Below the pieces are notes generated by a model, which had not been told where the DNA came from, did no database searches, and was given only the letters and a program-made list of their open reading frames with translations. From Bdellovibrionales bacterium (GTDB lineage: Bacteria > Bdellovibrionota > JAFGOL01), in NCBI GenBank assembly GCA_022707945.1, contig JAKIZQ010000007.1, positions 1-15,332 of the forward strand: DNA of 15,332 nt. The letters are read 5' to 3'. Shown piece after piece: positions 8,248-14,752 of the stretch; within the stretch, counting starts at the first letter, position 1; each line of letters opens with the position of its first letter. Position numbers and translations under genes: made by a program.

Positions 8248-9372
8248 CTATTTTAGGTACTGCATGCTTATTTTTAGCACACCTTGTATATAATTAAAGA
8301 AGATAACTACAAAAGATACAGCAATAATTGATAATACTTTAATATAAATTGGTCTTTTATTTAAAATTACATTTTCTTTTTTGTTGTTGCTTAGCTCTTT
8401 GGCACCATAAAACCAGAATATGACTGTAGATATCCCTAAGAAAGTTAATAAATACCAGTTTTCTAGAAGGACCAGTAGTCTTGCTGTTGATAACTTGATT
8501 ATAAATGGTGCAAATATTGGTATCATAGCAAAATGGCTTATATTCAGTTCATCTAGATACTCAGAGTATGTAAAGGGGATAAGCAACAACATCATAACGG
8601 CTAAAGAAATAGCTTCTGGTGTCCCTATGCTTAATATTAAGAATATATCACCGATATAAAATAACGTATATTTAGATGACCTCGTTATTATTTCTTTTTT
8701 GGTATACATTATTAATATTGAAGCTGTTAACAAAAGCAAAGAACCTATTATTGCAAATGATAATTTTGCTAAGGGCATTTCTTTTGAAAAGAGCGTTGCT
8801 ATACTTGGATATACAATGATAGGTATTATCAAAAAAACAAAAAGGGCCTCAATATCCCTGTTCTTTGTCCTGATCAAGACCCAAAGCCCAATTATAATTA
8901 ATGCTAACAAAGATATGGTGGGAGATACTTTGTAAAGTATCATAGAGATAATTGTGGAAATTATAAAAACTACGTTATTGTACTCACTTAGGTGCTCCCT
9001 CGTAATGCTAAACGATAGTAAAGATATTAAAATCATGGACATTGAACAAAAAACGATTAGTGGATTATTAAAAGAGAACAGTATTAATGAGGATATCAAT
9101 ACTCCGAGTACAGAAGCATGTTCTAATACGGTGTGTTTTTTGCCATATATAGTAAGGAATAATAAAGAGGCTATGCTTATATATATCTTAAAGAATGTTG
9201 ATAACGTAAATTCTTCTTTTATATAAAAAATGCTTACTATGGCTGATATGGAAATTGCAACACCAGAAAAACATAGAATCCTAACTATTTTTTTATTAGG
9301 TTTTAATATCAAAATGGATATTAATGACGCAAATAATATTATCTCTGGTATTAGGTTCATTATATTTGTCAT
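8248..9372 (-). CDS. Antiporter-like membrane subunit, NuoN-type, shortened
   Basis: A 374-residue, almost wholly hydrophobic protein with about eleven membrane helices, compared with about fourteen in NuoN. The start (LIPEIILFASLISILIL) matches the NuoN opening. KKEIITRSSKYTLFYIGD (225-242) corresponds to the K-x-x-x-x-x-S-S block before helix 9, and PIFAPFIIKLSTA (285-297, K293) matches the late G-I-P-P-x-x-G-F-x-x-K helix. In the complex I family these subunits carry the proton channels. The helix-5 glutamate appears lost (FCSMSMIL, about 108-115), so ion transfer is doubtful. It starts in a 4-base ATGA overlap with the NuoM-like gene. It could instead be an Mrp/Ehr-type subunit; the family is clear, the exact orthology is not. 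Confidence 0.75.
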   Translation of the reverse strand: MTNIMNLIPEIILFASLISILILKPNKKIVRILCFSGVAISISAIVSIFYIKEEFTLSTFFKIYISIASLLFLTIYGKKHTVLEHASVLGVLISSLILFSFNNPLIVFCSMSMILISLLSFSITREHLSEYNNVVFIISTIISMILYKVSPTISLLALIIIGLWVLIRTKNRDIEALFVFLIIPIIVYPSIATLFSKEMPLAKLSFAIIGSLLLLTASILIMYTKKEIITRSSKYTLFYIGDIFLILSIGTPEAISLAVMMLLLIPFTYSEYLDELNISHFAMIPIFAPFIIKLSTARLLVLLENWYLLTFLGISTVIFWFYGAKELSNNKKENVILNKRPIYIKVLSIIAVSFVVIFFNYIQGVLKISMQYLK

Positions 9373-10580
9373 TTAGTTGTTTTACCCCTACGATTCCTTT
9401 TTTCATATTTCATTTTAATTAGTACAAAAGCTGTGATTATGAGGAAAAATATTGGCTGAATATATAATATTGTTTGAGTCCATTGTTGATCTATATCCCA
9501 TAACCTTGCCATGTTTATAAAGTATTTGGAGACATAGAACAGGAATACGAAAAACAAGATTATGATTGAGAACATGAAAAGCCATAAATTAGGTTTTTTT
9601 ATGTTTATGGTTGTTGTGATCATGGTAAACCCTATATAGAAGATAGATATATTTAATAGAGATTTAGCTATTAACAGGTCAATGACAGGCCTGTGTTCTA
9701 TTATGAAGATATAAGACAAGATCATTAGAGTAAAAACAGATGCTTGAGTTTCTATTATATGGCTTAGATCTGGTTTAACTAATAGCTCAAATATTTTAAA
9801 TATTGATATTATAGCTAATGATATAAAAATATAGGGTCCGAATAATTCAATTTGTGTTTTGAATGTAGTAAGTACCTGAAAGGAAAAAGCTATGCTTAAT
9901 ATTTGTAGAATTAATATGCTGTTTAATGAGGTAAGTTTAGAACAGTTTTGATTTATCATTAATATAGATCTATCAAAAGGCAGGGACATTGATCTTATTA
10001 TCGTGCCTATTACAAAAAATAAAAAAGTAATATTGTCGTTTATAGAGGACTGCGTGGTAACAAGCCCACCTATTAAGAGCAGCTCTGCAATAAACCATGT
10101 TCTAGAAAAGTATACAGAAAGAGAATTCTGTTTTTCCTTTATCATTAATATGAATATGGGTATCCAACAAGCCTCCCAAAAAAGTATTTTTGAAGGGAGA
10201 TTCCTTGAGAGTATAAATGCAGCGCTTATAGATGTTAAAATTGCTATTATAGGATAATTTATAGATCCTTTTTTTGTGTCTATCATTGGGATAAGACAAG
10301 AGATAAAAACACATATTAGACACAAAGATAATAAAAGAGAATATTCTTTATTGATAAATAGATCTATGTTTATGTCTAAAAATGGTATCCAGTTTATTAA
10401 TGTATTTGTGGTGTAGTATGATGGGTCTATGTAATATTGATATGCCAAGTAGATAGAGGCCAGCATACTTAACCCTATGGTGACGATAGATATCAAGCCT
10501 TTGTTCTTTTTGCTCAGGTCTATTAAAGATCCAAATATTGGCAAGCAAACAATTATTGGCAACAAGTAGTCTCTTATCAT
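9369..10580 (-). CDS. Antiporter-like membrane subunit, NuoM-type, shortened
   Basis: A 403-residue polytopic protein of the NuoL/M/N (Mrp antiporter) family. The helix-5 motif is clear: ILFWEACWIPIFILM (132-146) aligns with NuoM F-F-E-L-x-L-I-P-M-Y-F-L, keeping the key glutamate (E136). The helix-7 motif is recognisable as RSMSLPFDR (196-204), but the proton-relay Lys is Arg196 and the usual His is Asp203. The helix-8 Lys falls at Gln226 or Ile227. KPDLSHIIETQAS (269-281) fits the D-L-K-x-x-x-A-Y-S-S block. Length is roughly 100 residues below NuoM. It overlaps both neighbours by 4-base ATGA junctions, next to the NuoK-like gene as in nuo operons. It is probably the proximal membrane-arm antiporter subunit; pumping capacity is uncertain. 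Confidence 0.8.
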   Translation of the reverse strand: MIRDYLLPIIVCLPIFGSLIDLSKKNKGLISIVTIGLSMLASIYLAYQYYIDPSYYTTNTLINWIPFLDINIDLFINKEYSLLLSLCLICVFISCLIPMIDTKKGSINYPIIAILTSISAAFILSRNLPSKILFWEACWIPIFILMIKEKQNSLSVYFSRTWFIAELLLIGGLVTTQSSINDNITFLFFVIGTIIRSMSLPFDRSILMINQNCSKLTSLNSILILQILSIAFSFQVLTTFKTQIELFGPYIFISLAIISIFKIFELLVKPDLSHIIETQASVFTLMILSYIFIIEHRPVIDLLIAKSLLNISIFYIGFTMITTTINIKKPNLWLFMFSIIILFFVFLFYVSKYFINMARLWDIDQQWTQTILYIQPIFFLIITAFVLIKMKYEKRNRRGKTTK

Positions 10581-10807
10581 TTTTTTGCCTTCCTCTGGTA
10601 ATCTTTGTAGCTATGCGAGATGAACAACAATATAAAAAGTATATTGCTACTTATTATCAATAATTCATATCTATTGTTATAGACTAGACTAGCTAACATT
10701 ACTAGTGAGATGAAAAAACCTATTATAGAGGCCTTAACGTTGTTTTTAGTTGAAGAGATAAGGAGAATTAAAAGAGAAATTATTAACGTTAATATTTTAA
10801 TCGTCAT
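10577..10807 (-). CDS. Small three-helix membrane subunit, NuoK/MrpC-like
   Basis: A 76-residue protein with three membrane helices (about 3-18, 26-43, 47-65) and a basic tail, matching the size class and topology of NuoK, MrpC and HyfE-type subunits. Identity is inferred from size, helix count and its place immediately upstream of the NuoM-like gene. Little primary sequence is diagnostic: the Glu conserved in NuoK helix 2 is not seen, and only Glu48 at the start of helix 3 could stand in for the second. It overlaps the preceding gene by 11 bases and the next by 4. A GAGGAG Shine-Dalgarno lies at a normal distance from the ATG. Confidence 0.6.
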   Translation of the reverse strand: MTIKILTLIISLLILLISSTKNNVKASIIGFFISLVMLASLVYNNRYELLIISSNILFILLFISHSYKDYQRKAKK

Positions 10808-11219
10808 TTTTAACTCCTCTATTTTTTTCTGTAGAGGTTTTTATGCCGAAAAAGAATATCAAAATTGATATAGAAGATATTGTTACTGCCAAGAACATTT
10901 GTTCATTTGTGGTTTGATCTTTTGTTGTGTTGTTTAGGTCCAAGATAAAAGAGGCTAACGATAATGTTGTAATTGGAATAAATTTATTAATATTACTATA
11001 ACACAGACGATCTTCATTTTTGCTATCAGCTGTTAAACTAATATAAGAAATTATTATGGTTAGAATCAAGGCTATTCTTATGTCTGTATAATAGTATAAG
11101 GGCAGCGTGCTTGTTAAGATAAAGATAAATGATAAAAGACTAAAAGTTCTTTCGTTTGTCTTTGTATTTGCCCAATAAAGAGAGATTAATAAAGTTAGTG
11201 ATAAAGATATATAGATCAT
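10797..11219 (-). CDS. Five-helix membrane subunit, NuoJ-like by position
   Basis: A 140-residue membrane protein with about five hydrophobic segments (2-16, 27-44, 48-63, 79-93, 109-125) and a charged C-terminus. NuoJ has five helices and sits between NuoI and NuoK, exactly this protein's position, so NuoJ or the matching Mbh/Mrp-type subunit is the best guess. I found no primary-sequence motif that proves it; the Gly-rich pi-bulge helix of NuoJ is not evident. A GAGAGG Shine-Dalgarno lies upstream of the ATG, and the gene overlaps the ferredoxin gene by ATGA. Treat it as a cluster membrane subunit of uncertain orthology. Confidence 0.55.
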   Translation of the reverse strand: MIYISLSLTLLISLYWANTKTNERTFSLLSFIFILTSTLPLYYYTDIRIALILTIIISYISLTADSKNEDRLCYSNINKFIPITTLSLASFILDLNNTTKDQTTNEQMFLAVTISSISILIFFFGIKTSTEKNRGVKNDD

Positions 11220-11593
11220 TCTTTTCCTCTCTTGATGTTGCTGATGTTTATTATGTTAAACGTATAAGTGAACGCGTCTTGTTTTTTTGATGCACCTTCG
11301 AATTCTTTAGAGAATACAATGGCCTGTTCAGGGCATTTGTTAACACAGTATCCACAAAATAAACATGTTATGTAGTTTATTTTTATTGCCAAGTTGTGTT
11401 GGTCTATCTTTATAGATTTTGATGGACAAGATTCTGCACACAATCCACAAAGCGTACACTTGTATGTGTCTACTGAAACGAACCCTCTAGCCCTTTTTGT
11501 AAGGAGTGGCTTTACTACTTCGTCTGGATACATTTCTGTTACATCTTGTCTTTTAATAATCAGAGATAATATTTCTTTTAACATTGATAACAT
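11216..11593 (-). CDS. 2x[4Fe-4S] ferredoxin subunit, NuoI/HycF-like
   Basis: A 125-residue protein with two complete [4Fe-4S] motifs: C46-x2-C49-x2-C52-x3-C56-P and C77-x2-C80-x2-C83-x3-C87-P. The RARGFVSVD stretch just before the first motif matches the R-x-R-G element of NuoI, EchF and HycF. In these complexes the subunit carries electrons from a donor to the small-subunit cluster at the membrane. All eight ligands are present, so the electron wire looks intact. No NADH-binding genes accompany it, so a soluble ferredoxin, or a partner encoded elsewhere, is the likely donor (inference). An in-frame ATG at 11584 would shorten it by three residues; I kept 11593. Confidence 0.9.
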   Translation of the reverse strand: MLSMLKEILSLIIKRQDVTEMYPDEVVKPLLTKRARGFVSVDTYKCTLCGLCAESCPSKSIKIDQHNLAIKINYITCLFCGYCVNKCPEQAIVFSKEFEGASKKQDAFTYTFNIINISNIKRGKE

Positions 11594-11596
11594 TGC

Positions 11597-12265
11597 CTAT
11601 TGCCCCTGTATTATTATATCGTAGATCAGTGATATAATTATTATAAAAATAGATGATATTAGTAAAAGGAGAGATCTTGTCCTCATTTTTTTGAACTGAT
11701 CGTTTTGTGGGATAAAATAAATACAAAAATTATGAAATAGCATAATACAGAAAGAGATGACTATTAATGTGTAAATATCAGTTATGTTAAAATATAACTG
11801 TAGCCCTAATATGTGAAGAATCATGTTGTTAATGGTCCTCATAGCAATCGACGAAGACCCTTCCTTGTTGAACAGAACAACACTTATTGAATATATTATG
11901 AAAGACAATCCTTTTATTACGTTGTTATCAATGTTAATTATATAACTTATAGATAATAAGATAGCGGTGAGGGCAGAAAGTTCTACTATCAATGAACCAT
12001 ATCTGTATTCTTTGTTCAATAACTTTGAAACTACTACTATGCCAATGGGAACAAGTGGTGTTTCCTGCCATATTATCGCCGCAGAATATAATATTAGAAT
12101 GTATATAAAACTTCTTACATATGAAGGGAAATTAAGACTAATAATCTTTTTTATCGAATGGCTTAACCCGATCCTTCTTTCTAATCTAGTTATAAAAAAA
12201 TGGTCTATTGCATTTAAAAATAGGCAGAAGAACAAAAGACAAACAAACATTATTAACTGGCTCAT
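11597..12265 (-). CDS. Membrane anchor subunit, NuoH/HycD-like, shortened
   Basis: A 222-residue polytopic protein with about eight predicted helices (3-21, 48-66, 70-82, 92-111, 117-132, 147-160, 164-184, 198-217). Its position directly after the large subunit and before the ferredoxin is that of NuoH, and R-L-E-R-R-I-G at 27-33 resembles the cytoplasmic loop after NuoH helix 1. NuoH, HycD and EchB normally have about 290-330 residues and a conserved acidic loop facing the quinone or active-site cavity; I do not see that loop. The start at 12265 makes a 4-base ATGA overlap with the large-subunit stop, matching the other junctions. A longer reading from 12343 would add 26 non-hydrophobic residues inside the upstream gene and is unlikely. 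Confidence 0.7.
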   Translation of the reverse strand: MSQLIMFVCLLFFCLFLNAIDHFFITRLERRIGLSHSIKKIISLNFPSYVRSFIYILILYSAAIIWQETPLVPIGIVVVSKLLNKEYRYGSLIVELSALTAILLSISYIINIDNNVIKGLSFIIYSISVVLFNKEGSSSIAMRTINNMILHILGLQLYFNITDIYTLIVISFCIMLFHNFCIYFIPQNDQFKKMRTRSLLLLISSIFIIIISLIYDIIIQGQ

Positions 12266-13338
12266 TTGTCTATCTCCATTGGTGATATATACATGCTTTG
12301 GAATACGTGTTCTATTAGGTGTTCCGGTGTGTGTTTTAAGCACTCCTTTATATTTTTCTCTGAAGGGGTATTTACTGTTATCTTTTCTATATTTGAATTG
12401 TCGTTTATTTCTAAGCTTATGTCCAGTTTTCCTCTAGGACTTTCTATTTGTGATTGATATAAACCTTTTGGGATCTTTGTAATAGCCTCTTCACGAGGAC
12501 ATGCCATCTTGGAAGTACCATTATCTTTTATTTTATTTAATAATATTTTTATTATTTTAGTGGAACACTTTATGTCTTCTATGATCGCAATTATTCTCAT
12601 ATATACATCATTTGCAACAATAATGTTTTTCTTTGATAGCTCACAAACAACGTCTGGATCGTTGTATGATAAGTATGGATTGGTAAGTCTGGAGTCATAA
12701 CCATTATCCAAATGCCAAGAGAAAGGACCTGTAAGTTCTGTGGTTTTAGGATCTAACAGACCCTTGTTGCTGTAGATATAACGCAAAGATTTATTCTTGT
12801 TTATTAGTGAGCCTATATGTTTAGTTAGTTCAAGTAATTCACTGTTACAGGAATCAGAGTACATTAGTTTTCCAATACTAAAGTTGTGATTTATGTTCTT
12901 TGGGCTATTAAGTGTTGAATAAGTTCTGTGTCCGCTTATCTCTTCTAGTTCGTCTATTATTTTATTAATTGCTAGTTCTGTAATGTTCGTGAGTATTTTG
13001 TCACCAGAAAGACAACACATCTTATTAAGATATAAAAAATGTGAATATATTCTTTCTTTCTCTAACAGAACGGTCCTAATGTCAGACAGAGTATTTGTTG
13101 CATTAAAGGAAATAGAAGCTTCTATTATTGAACAAAAGCATATTGAATGATGAATGTGTGAGCTATGTTCTATTCTTTCTATATATGGAATTGCCGCTGT
13201 GGGATCCATGCCTTTGCAAAGCTTTAATATATTTCTTGAGCATTGGCCAGTCTCTAATTCAGCTTTTAAGACCTTTTTTGCTCTTATTGTGCTCTTGATG
13301 TTTATTGATCCACTAGGGGTGTTTATAGTGCTCTTCAT
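12262..13338 (-). CDS. Large subunit homologue, NuoD-like, lacking all NiFe cysteines
   Basis: A 358-residue homologue of the 49-kDa complex I subunit and of group 4 [NiFe]-hydrogenase large subunits. Matching blocks: PYIERIEH (51-58) with NuoD PYVDRLDY; EKERIYSHF (93-101); ISGHR (134-138); LTGP and the GYDSRLTNPYLSY block (202-225) with the D-x-R-x-x-x-P-Y motif; ANDVYMRIIAIIEDIKCS (242-259); ESPRGKLD (299-306). The hydrogenase R-x-C-G-x-C motif is R55-I-E-H-S-S60, and the C-terminal D-P-C-x-x-C is replaced by a tail ending MEIDK, close to NuoD's GDVDR. No extension exists for protease maturation, so it cannot bind NiFe. The GPQHP loop His of complex I is missing and the RxDY tyrosine is His58, so canonical quinone binding is also doubtful. 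Confidence 0.88.
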   Translation of the reverse strand: MKSTINTPSGSINIKSTIRAKKVLKAELETGQCSRNILKLCKGMDPTAAIPYIERIEHSSHIHHSICFCSIIEASISFNATNTLSDIRTVLLEKERIYSHFLYLNKMCCLSGDKILTNITELAINKIIDELEEISGHRTYSTLNSPKNINHNFSIGKLMYSDSCNSELLELTKHIGSLINKNKSLRYIYSNKGLLDPKTTELTGPFSWHLDNGYDSRLTNPYLSYNDPDVVCELSKKNIIVANDVYMRIIAIIEDIKCSTKIIKILLNKIKDNGTSKMACPREEAITKIPKGLYQSQIESPRGKLDISLEINDNSNIEKITVNTPSEKNIKECLKHTPEHLIEHVFQSMYISPMEIDK

Positions 13339-13688
13339 TTCTTTGATAACCCCTTTAGTATGCCATGTATTATAGCCTCTGGTCTTGGAGGGCAGCCCGG
13401 TACAAAGACGTTAACCCTTAACTCCGTGTTCTTTGATCTTAAGGGGCCAGCATCTATTGCACAACCACCAACGGCTATTACTATTGGTTTATCGGCCATC
13501 AGTTCATATTTTGTTTCTAGGTCTTTTAATGTTTCTTCTTTGGTGTACCCATTAATGATAAGTATGTCGGCGTCTTGTATATTATAGGTCCTTTTTAATC
13601 CAAGTCTTTCTGGATCGTGTTTTGACATGAACATTCTGTTAAGTTCTGGAGAACAACAGGAGCTATCCGTGAAAAATATCCTTTTCAT
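13335..13688 (-). CDS. Small [4Fe-4S] subunit, NuoB-like
   Basis: A 117-residue homologue of NuoB and of group 4 hydrogenase small subunits, which hold the terminal N2-type [4Fe-4S] cluster. All four ligands are visible: adjacent C11-C12 (SSCCSPEL), C76 (GGCAIDAGP) and C99 (VPGCPPRPEA). Adjacent cysteines are the complex I arrangement; [NiFe]-hydrogenases have C-x-x-C there. NuoB's longer N-terminus is missing. I chose the ATG at 13688 because AAGGAAGG lies a few bases upstream and the fold begins there; an upstream ATG at 13718 would overlap the preceding gene and has no such site. The stop overlaps the large-subunit start (ATGA), implying coupled translation of the two partners. Confidence 0.9.
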   Translation of the reverse strand: MKRIFFTDSSCCSPELNRMFMSKHDPERLGLKRTYNIQDADILIINGYTKEETLKDLETKYELMADKPIVIAVGGCAIDAGPLRSKNTELRVNVFVPGCPPRPEAIIHGILKGLSKK

Positions 13689-13714
13689 TGCATCCTTCCT
13701 TTTTATAAAACGTA

Positions 13715-13894
13715 TCACTTTTGTTTCCTCGGTAAAGAAAGGATTATCGTGACCATTATTAATAATGCCAAACCTGAGTATGTTAATAAAAAAGCCCTAT
13801 TAGCTGTTCTTACTACTGGGTATATTAGTATTATGAAACCAATTGCGCACAATACCGCTGAAAAATAAACGTTTTCATTATGGTCTAACTTCAT
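13715..13894 (-). CDS. Small two-helix membrane protein heading the operon
   Basis: A 59-residue ORF (MKLDHNENVYF at the start, LPRKQK at the end) with two hydrophobic helices, about 11-28 and 34-54. It is the first gene after the promoter at 13904-13932 and ends 26 bases before the NuoB-like gene. In nuo operons this slot belongs to nuoA, but NuoA has three helices and is about twice as long, and I see no NuoA motif, so I leave it unnamed. No Shine-Dalgarno precedes the ATG; the predicted transcript begins only a few bases upstream, so translation may be leaderless. The tail of basic residues after helix 2 is normal for a small inner-membrane subunit. Reality is supported by promoter placement and operon spacing, not by homology. 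Confidence 0.65.
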   Translation of the reverse strand: MKLDHNENVYFSAVLCAIGFIILIYPVVRTANRAFLLTYSGLALLIMVTIILSLPRKQK

Positions 13895-13903
13895 ATATTC
13901 TGA

Positions 13904-13932
13904 ATTATAGTGTAGTATCTATCTCAAAACAA
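13904..13932 (-). promoter_or_regulatory. Sigma70-type promoter of the complex I-like operon
   Basis: On the minus strand, TTGTTT (13932-13927) and a perfect TATAAT (13909-13904) are separated by exactly 17 bases. Initiation would fall at about 13898-13896, two to four bases before the ATG at 13894, giving an essentially leaderless mRNA. The promoter lies in the 60-base divergent gap shared with the M48 peptidase gene. I found no equally good promoter for the plus strand in that gap. No operator-like dyad was recognised. Confidence 0.6.
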
Positions 13933-13954
13933 GGATATAGAATGAGGATTTGTT

Positions 13955-14752
13955 ATGTATAGAAAAACTTTTTATCTTCTTTTAATTACGGCGCTGGTGC
14001 ACGTTGTGTCTTGTACTACCACCCCTGTCACAGGGACAAGGTCTTTTATACTGATACCTTTTTCACAAGAAGTTCAGTTGGGCCAAGAAGCCTATAGGGA
14101 CTTTCTTAGCAAGGAAAAAGCAAACATTAATAAGGACCCAAAGATCAATGAAATGGTGTCGCGCATAACCAAAAACCTTGCCATGAAAAGTGATATGCCC
14201 AATCTAAAATGGCAAACAACGGTCATAAACTCCAAAGAAGCCAACGCATTCTGCCTCCCAGGAGGCAAGATGGTCGTTTATACGGGGATACTCCCTTTAT
14301 GCAAAAACGAAGCGGGTCTTGCTGCAGTTATAGGACATGAAATGGCTCATGCAGTAGCAAGACACGGTGCGCAAAGAATGACCCAGCAGTTAGTCTTAAA
14401 CTTAGGGCTGTCTGTTGCAAGTGTTTCTTTTCAGAATTCAAAATACAGAGATCTTATAATTGCTTCTCTTGGTGCTGGTAGCACGGTTGGTATACTTTTA
14501 CCTTACTCGAGAGATAACGAATATGAGGCAGATGAAATAGGGACCATATATATGGCAAGAGCAGGGTATGACCCCAATGAAGCTGTTAATCTATGGAAGA
14601 GATTTGCTAGCATGGGAGGCTCTCAGCAACCAGAGTTCTTGTCGACACATCCTTATAGTCAGAATAGAGCACAACGTCTTAGTTCTCTCATGCCAAGGGC
14701 TATGGCTGAATACAAAAAATCTCCGAAATATGGGTTGGGGTCTAATCTGTGA
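13955..14752 (+). CDS. M48-family lipoprotein metallopeptidase
   Basis: A 265-residue zinc metallopeptidase of the LoiP/YcaL-like M48 group, involved in envelope quality control in other diderms. The N-terminus is a lipoprotein signal with lipobox VVSC (Cys20 would be lipidated), followed by a Thr-rich linker and a TGTRSF segment typical of the group. The catalytic motif HEMAH is at 128-132 (zinc ligands His128 and His132, catalytic Glu129). EYEAD at 189-193 supplies the third ligand, probably Glu189. The residue after Cys20 is Thr, not Asp, which by the E. coli rule favours the outer membrane. A GAGGA Shine-Dalgarno sits before the ATG. It is divergent from the complex I-like operon and coupled to the DUF116 gene. 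Confidence 0.94.
   Translation: MYRKTFYLLLITALVHVVSCTTTPVTGTRSFILIPFSQEVQLGQEAYRDFLSKEKANINKDPKINEMVSRITKNLAMKSDMPNLKWQTTVINSKEANAFCLPGGKMVVYTGILPLCKNEAGLAAVIGHEMAHAVARHGAQRMTQQLVLNLGLSVASVSFQNSKYRDLIIASLGAGSTVGILLPYSRDNEYEADEIGTIYMARAGYDPNEAVNLWKRFASMGGSQQPEFLSTHPYSQNRAQRLSSLMPRAMAEYKKSPKYGLGSNL

Noticed and set aside
12266..12343. Longer NuoH-like start at 12343.
   Set aside because: The extra 26 residues lie wholly inside the large-subunit gene and are not hydrophobic; the ATGA start at 12265 matches the other junctions.
8420..13600. Plus-strand open frames opposite the complex I-like operon.
   Set aside because: They mirror hydrophobic minus-strand genes, lack ribosome sites and show no recognisable domains.
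8248..13718. A functional group 4 [NiFe]-hydrogenase (Ech/Hyf type).
   Set aside because: The large subunit lacks all four NiFe-binding cysteines and the C-terminal processing extension, the small subunit has adjacent cysteines as in complex I, and gene order follows nuo.
13689..13718. Upstream ATG at 13718 for the NuoB-like gene.
   Set aside because: It overlaps the stop of the 59-residue ORF and adds a basic stretch not seen in the family; the ATG at 13688 has a good AAGGAAGG site.
13895..13954. Plus-strand promoter for the M48 gene.
   Set aside because: Candidates such as TTCATA with TAGTAT match consensus poorly at both boxes; no confident site could be named.
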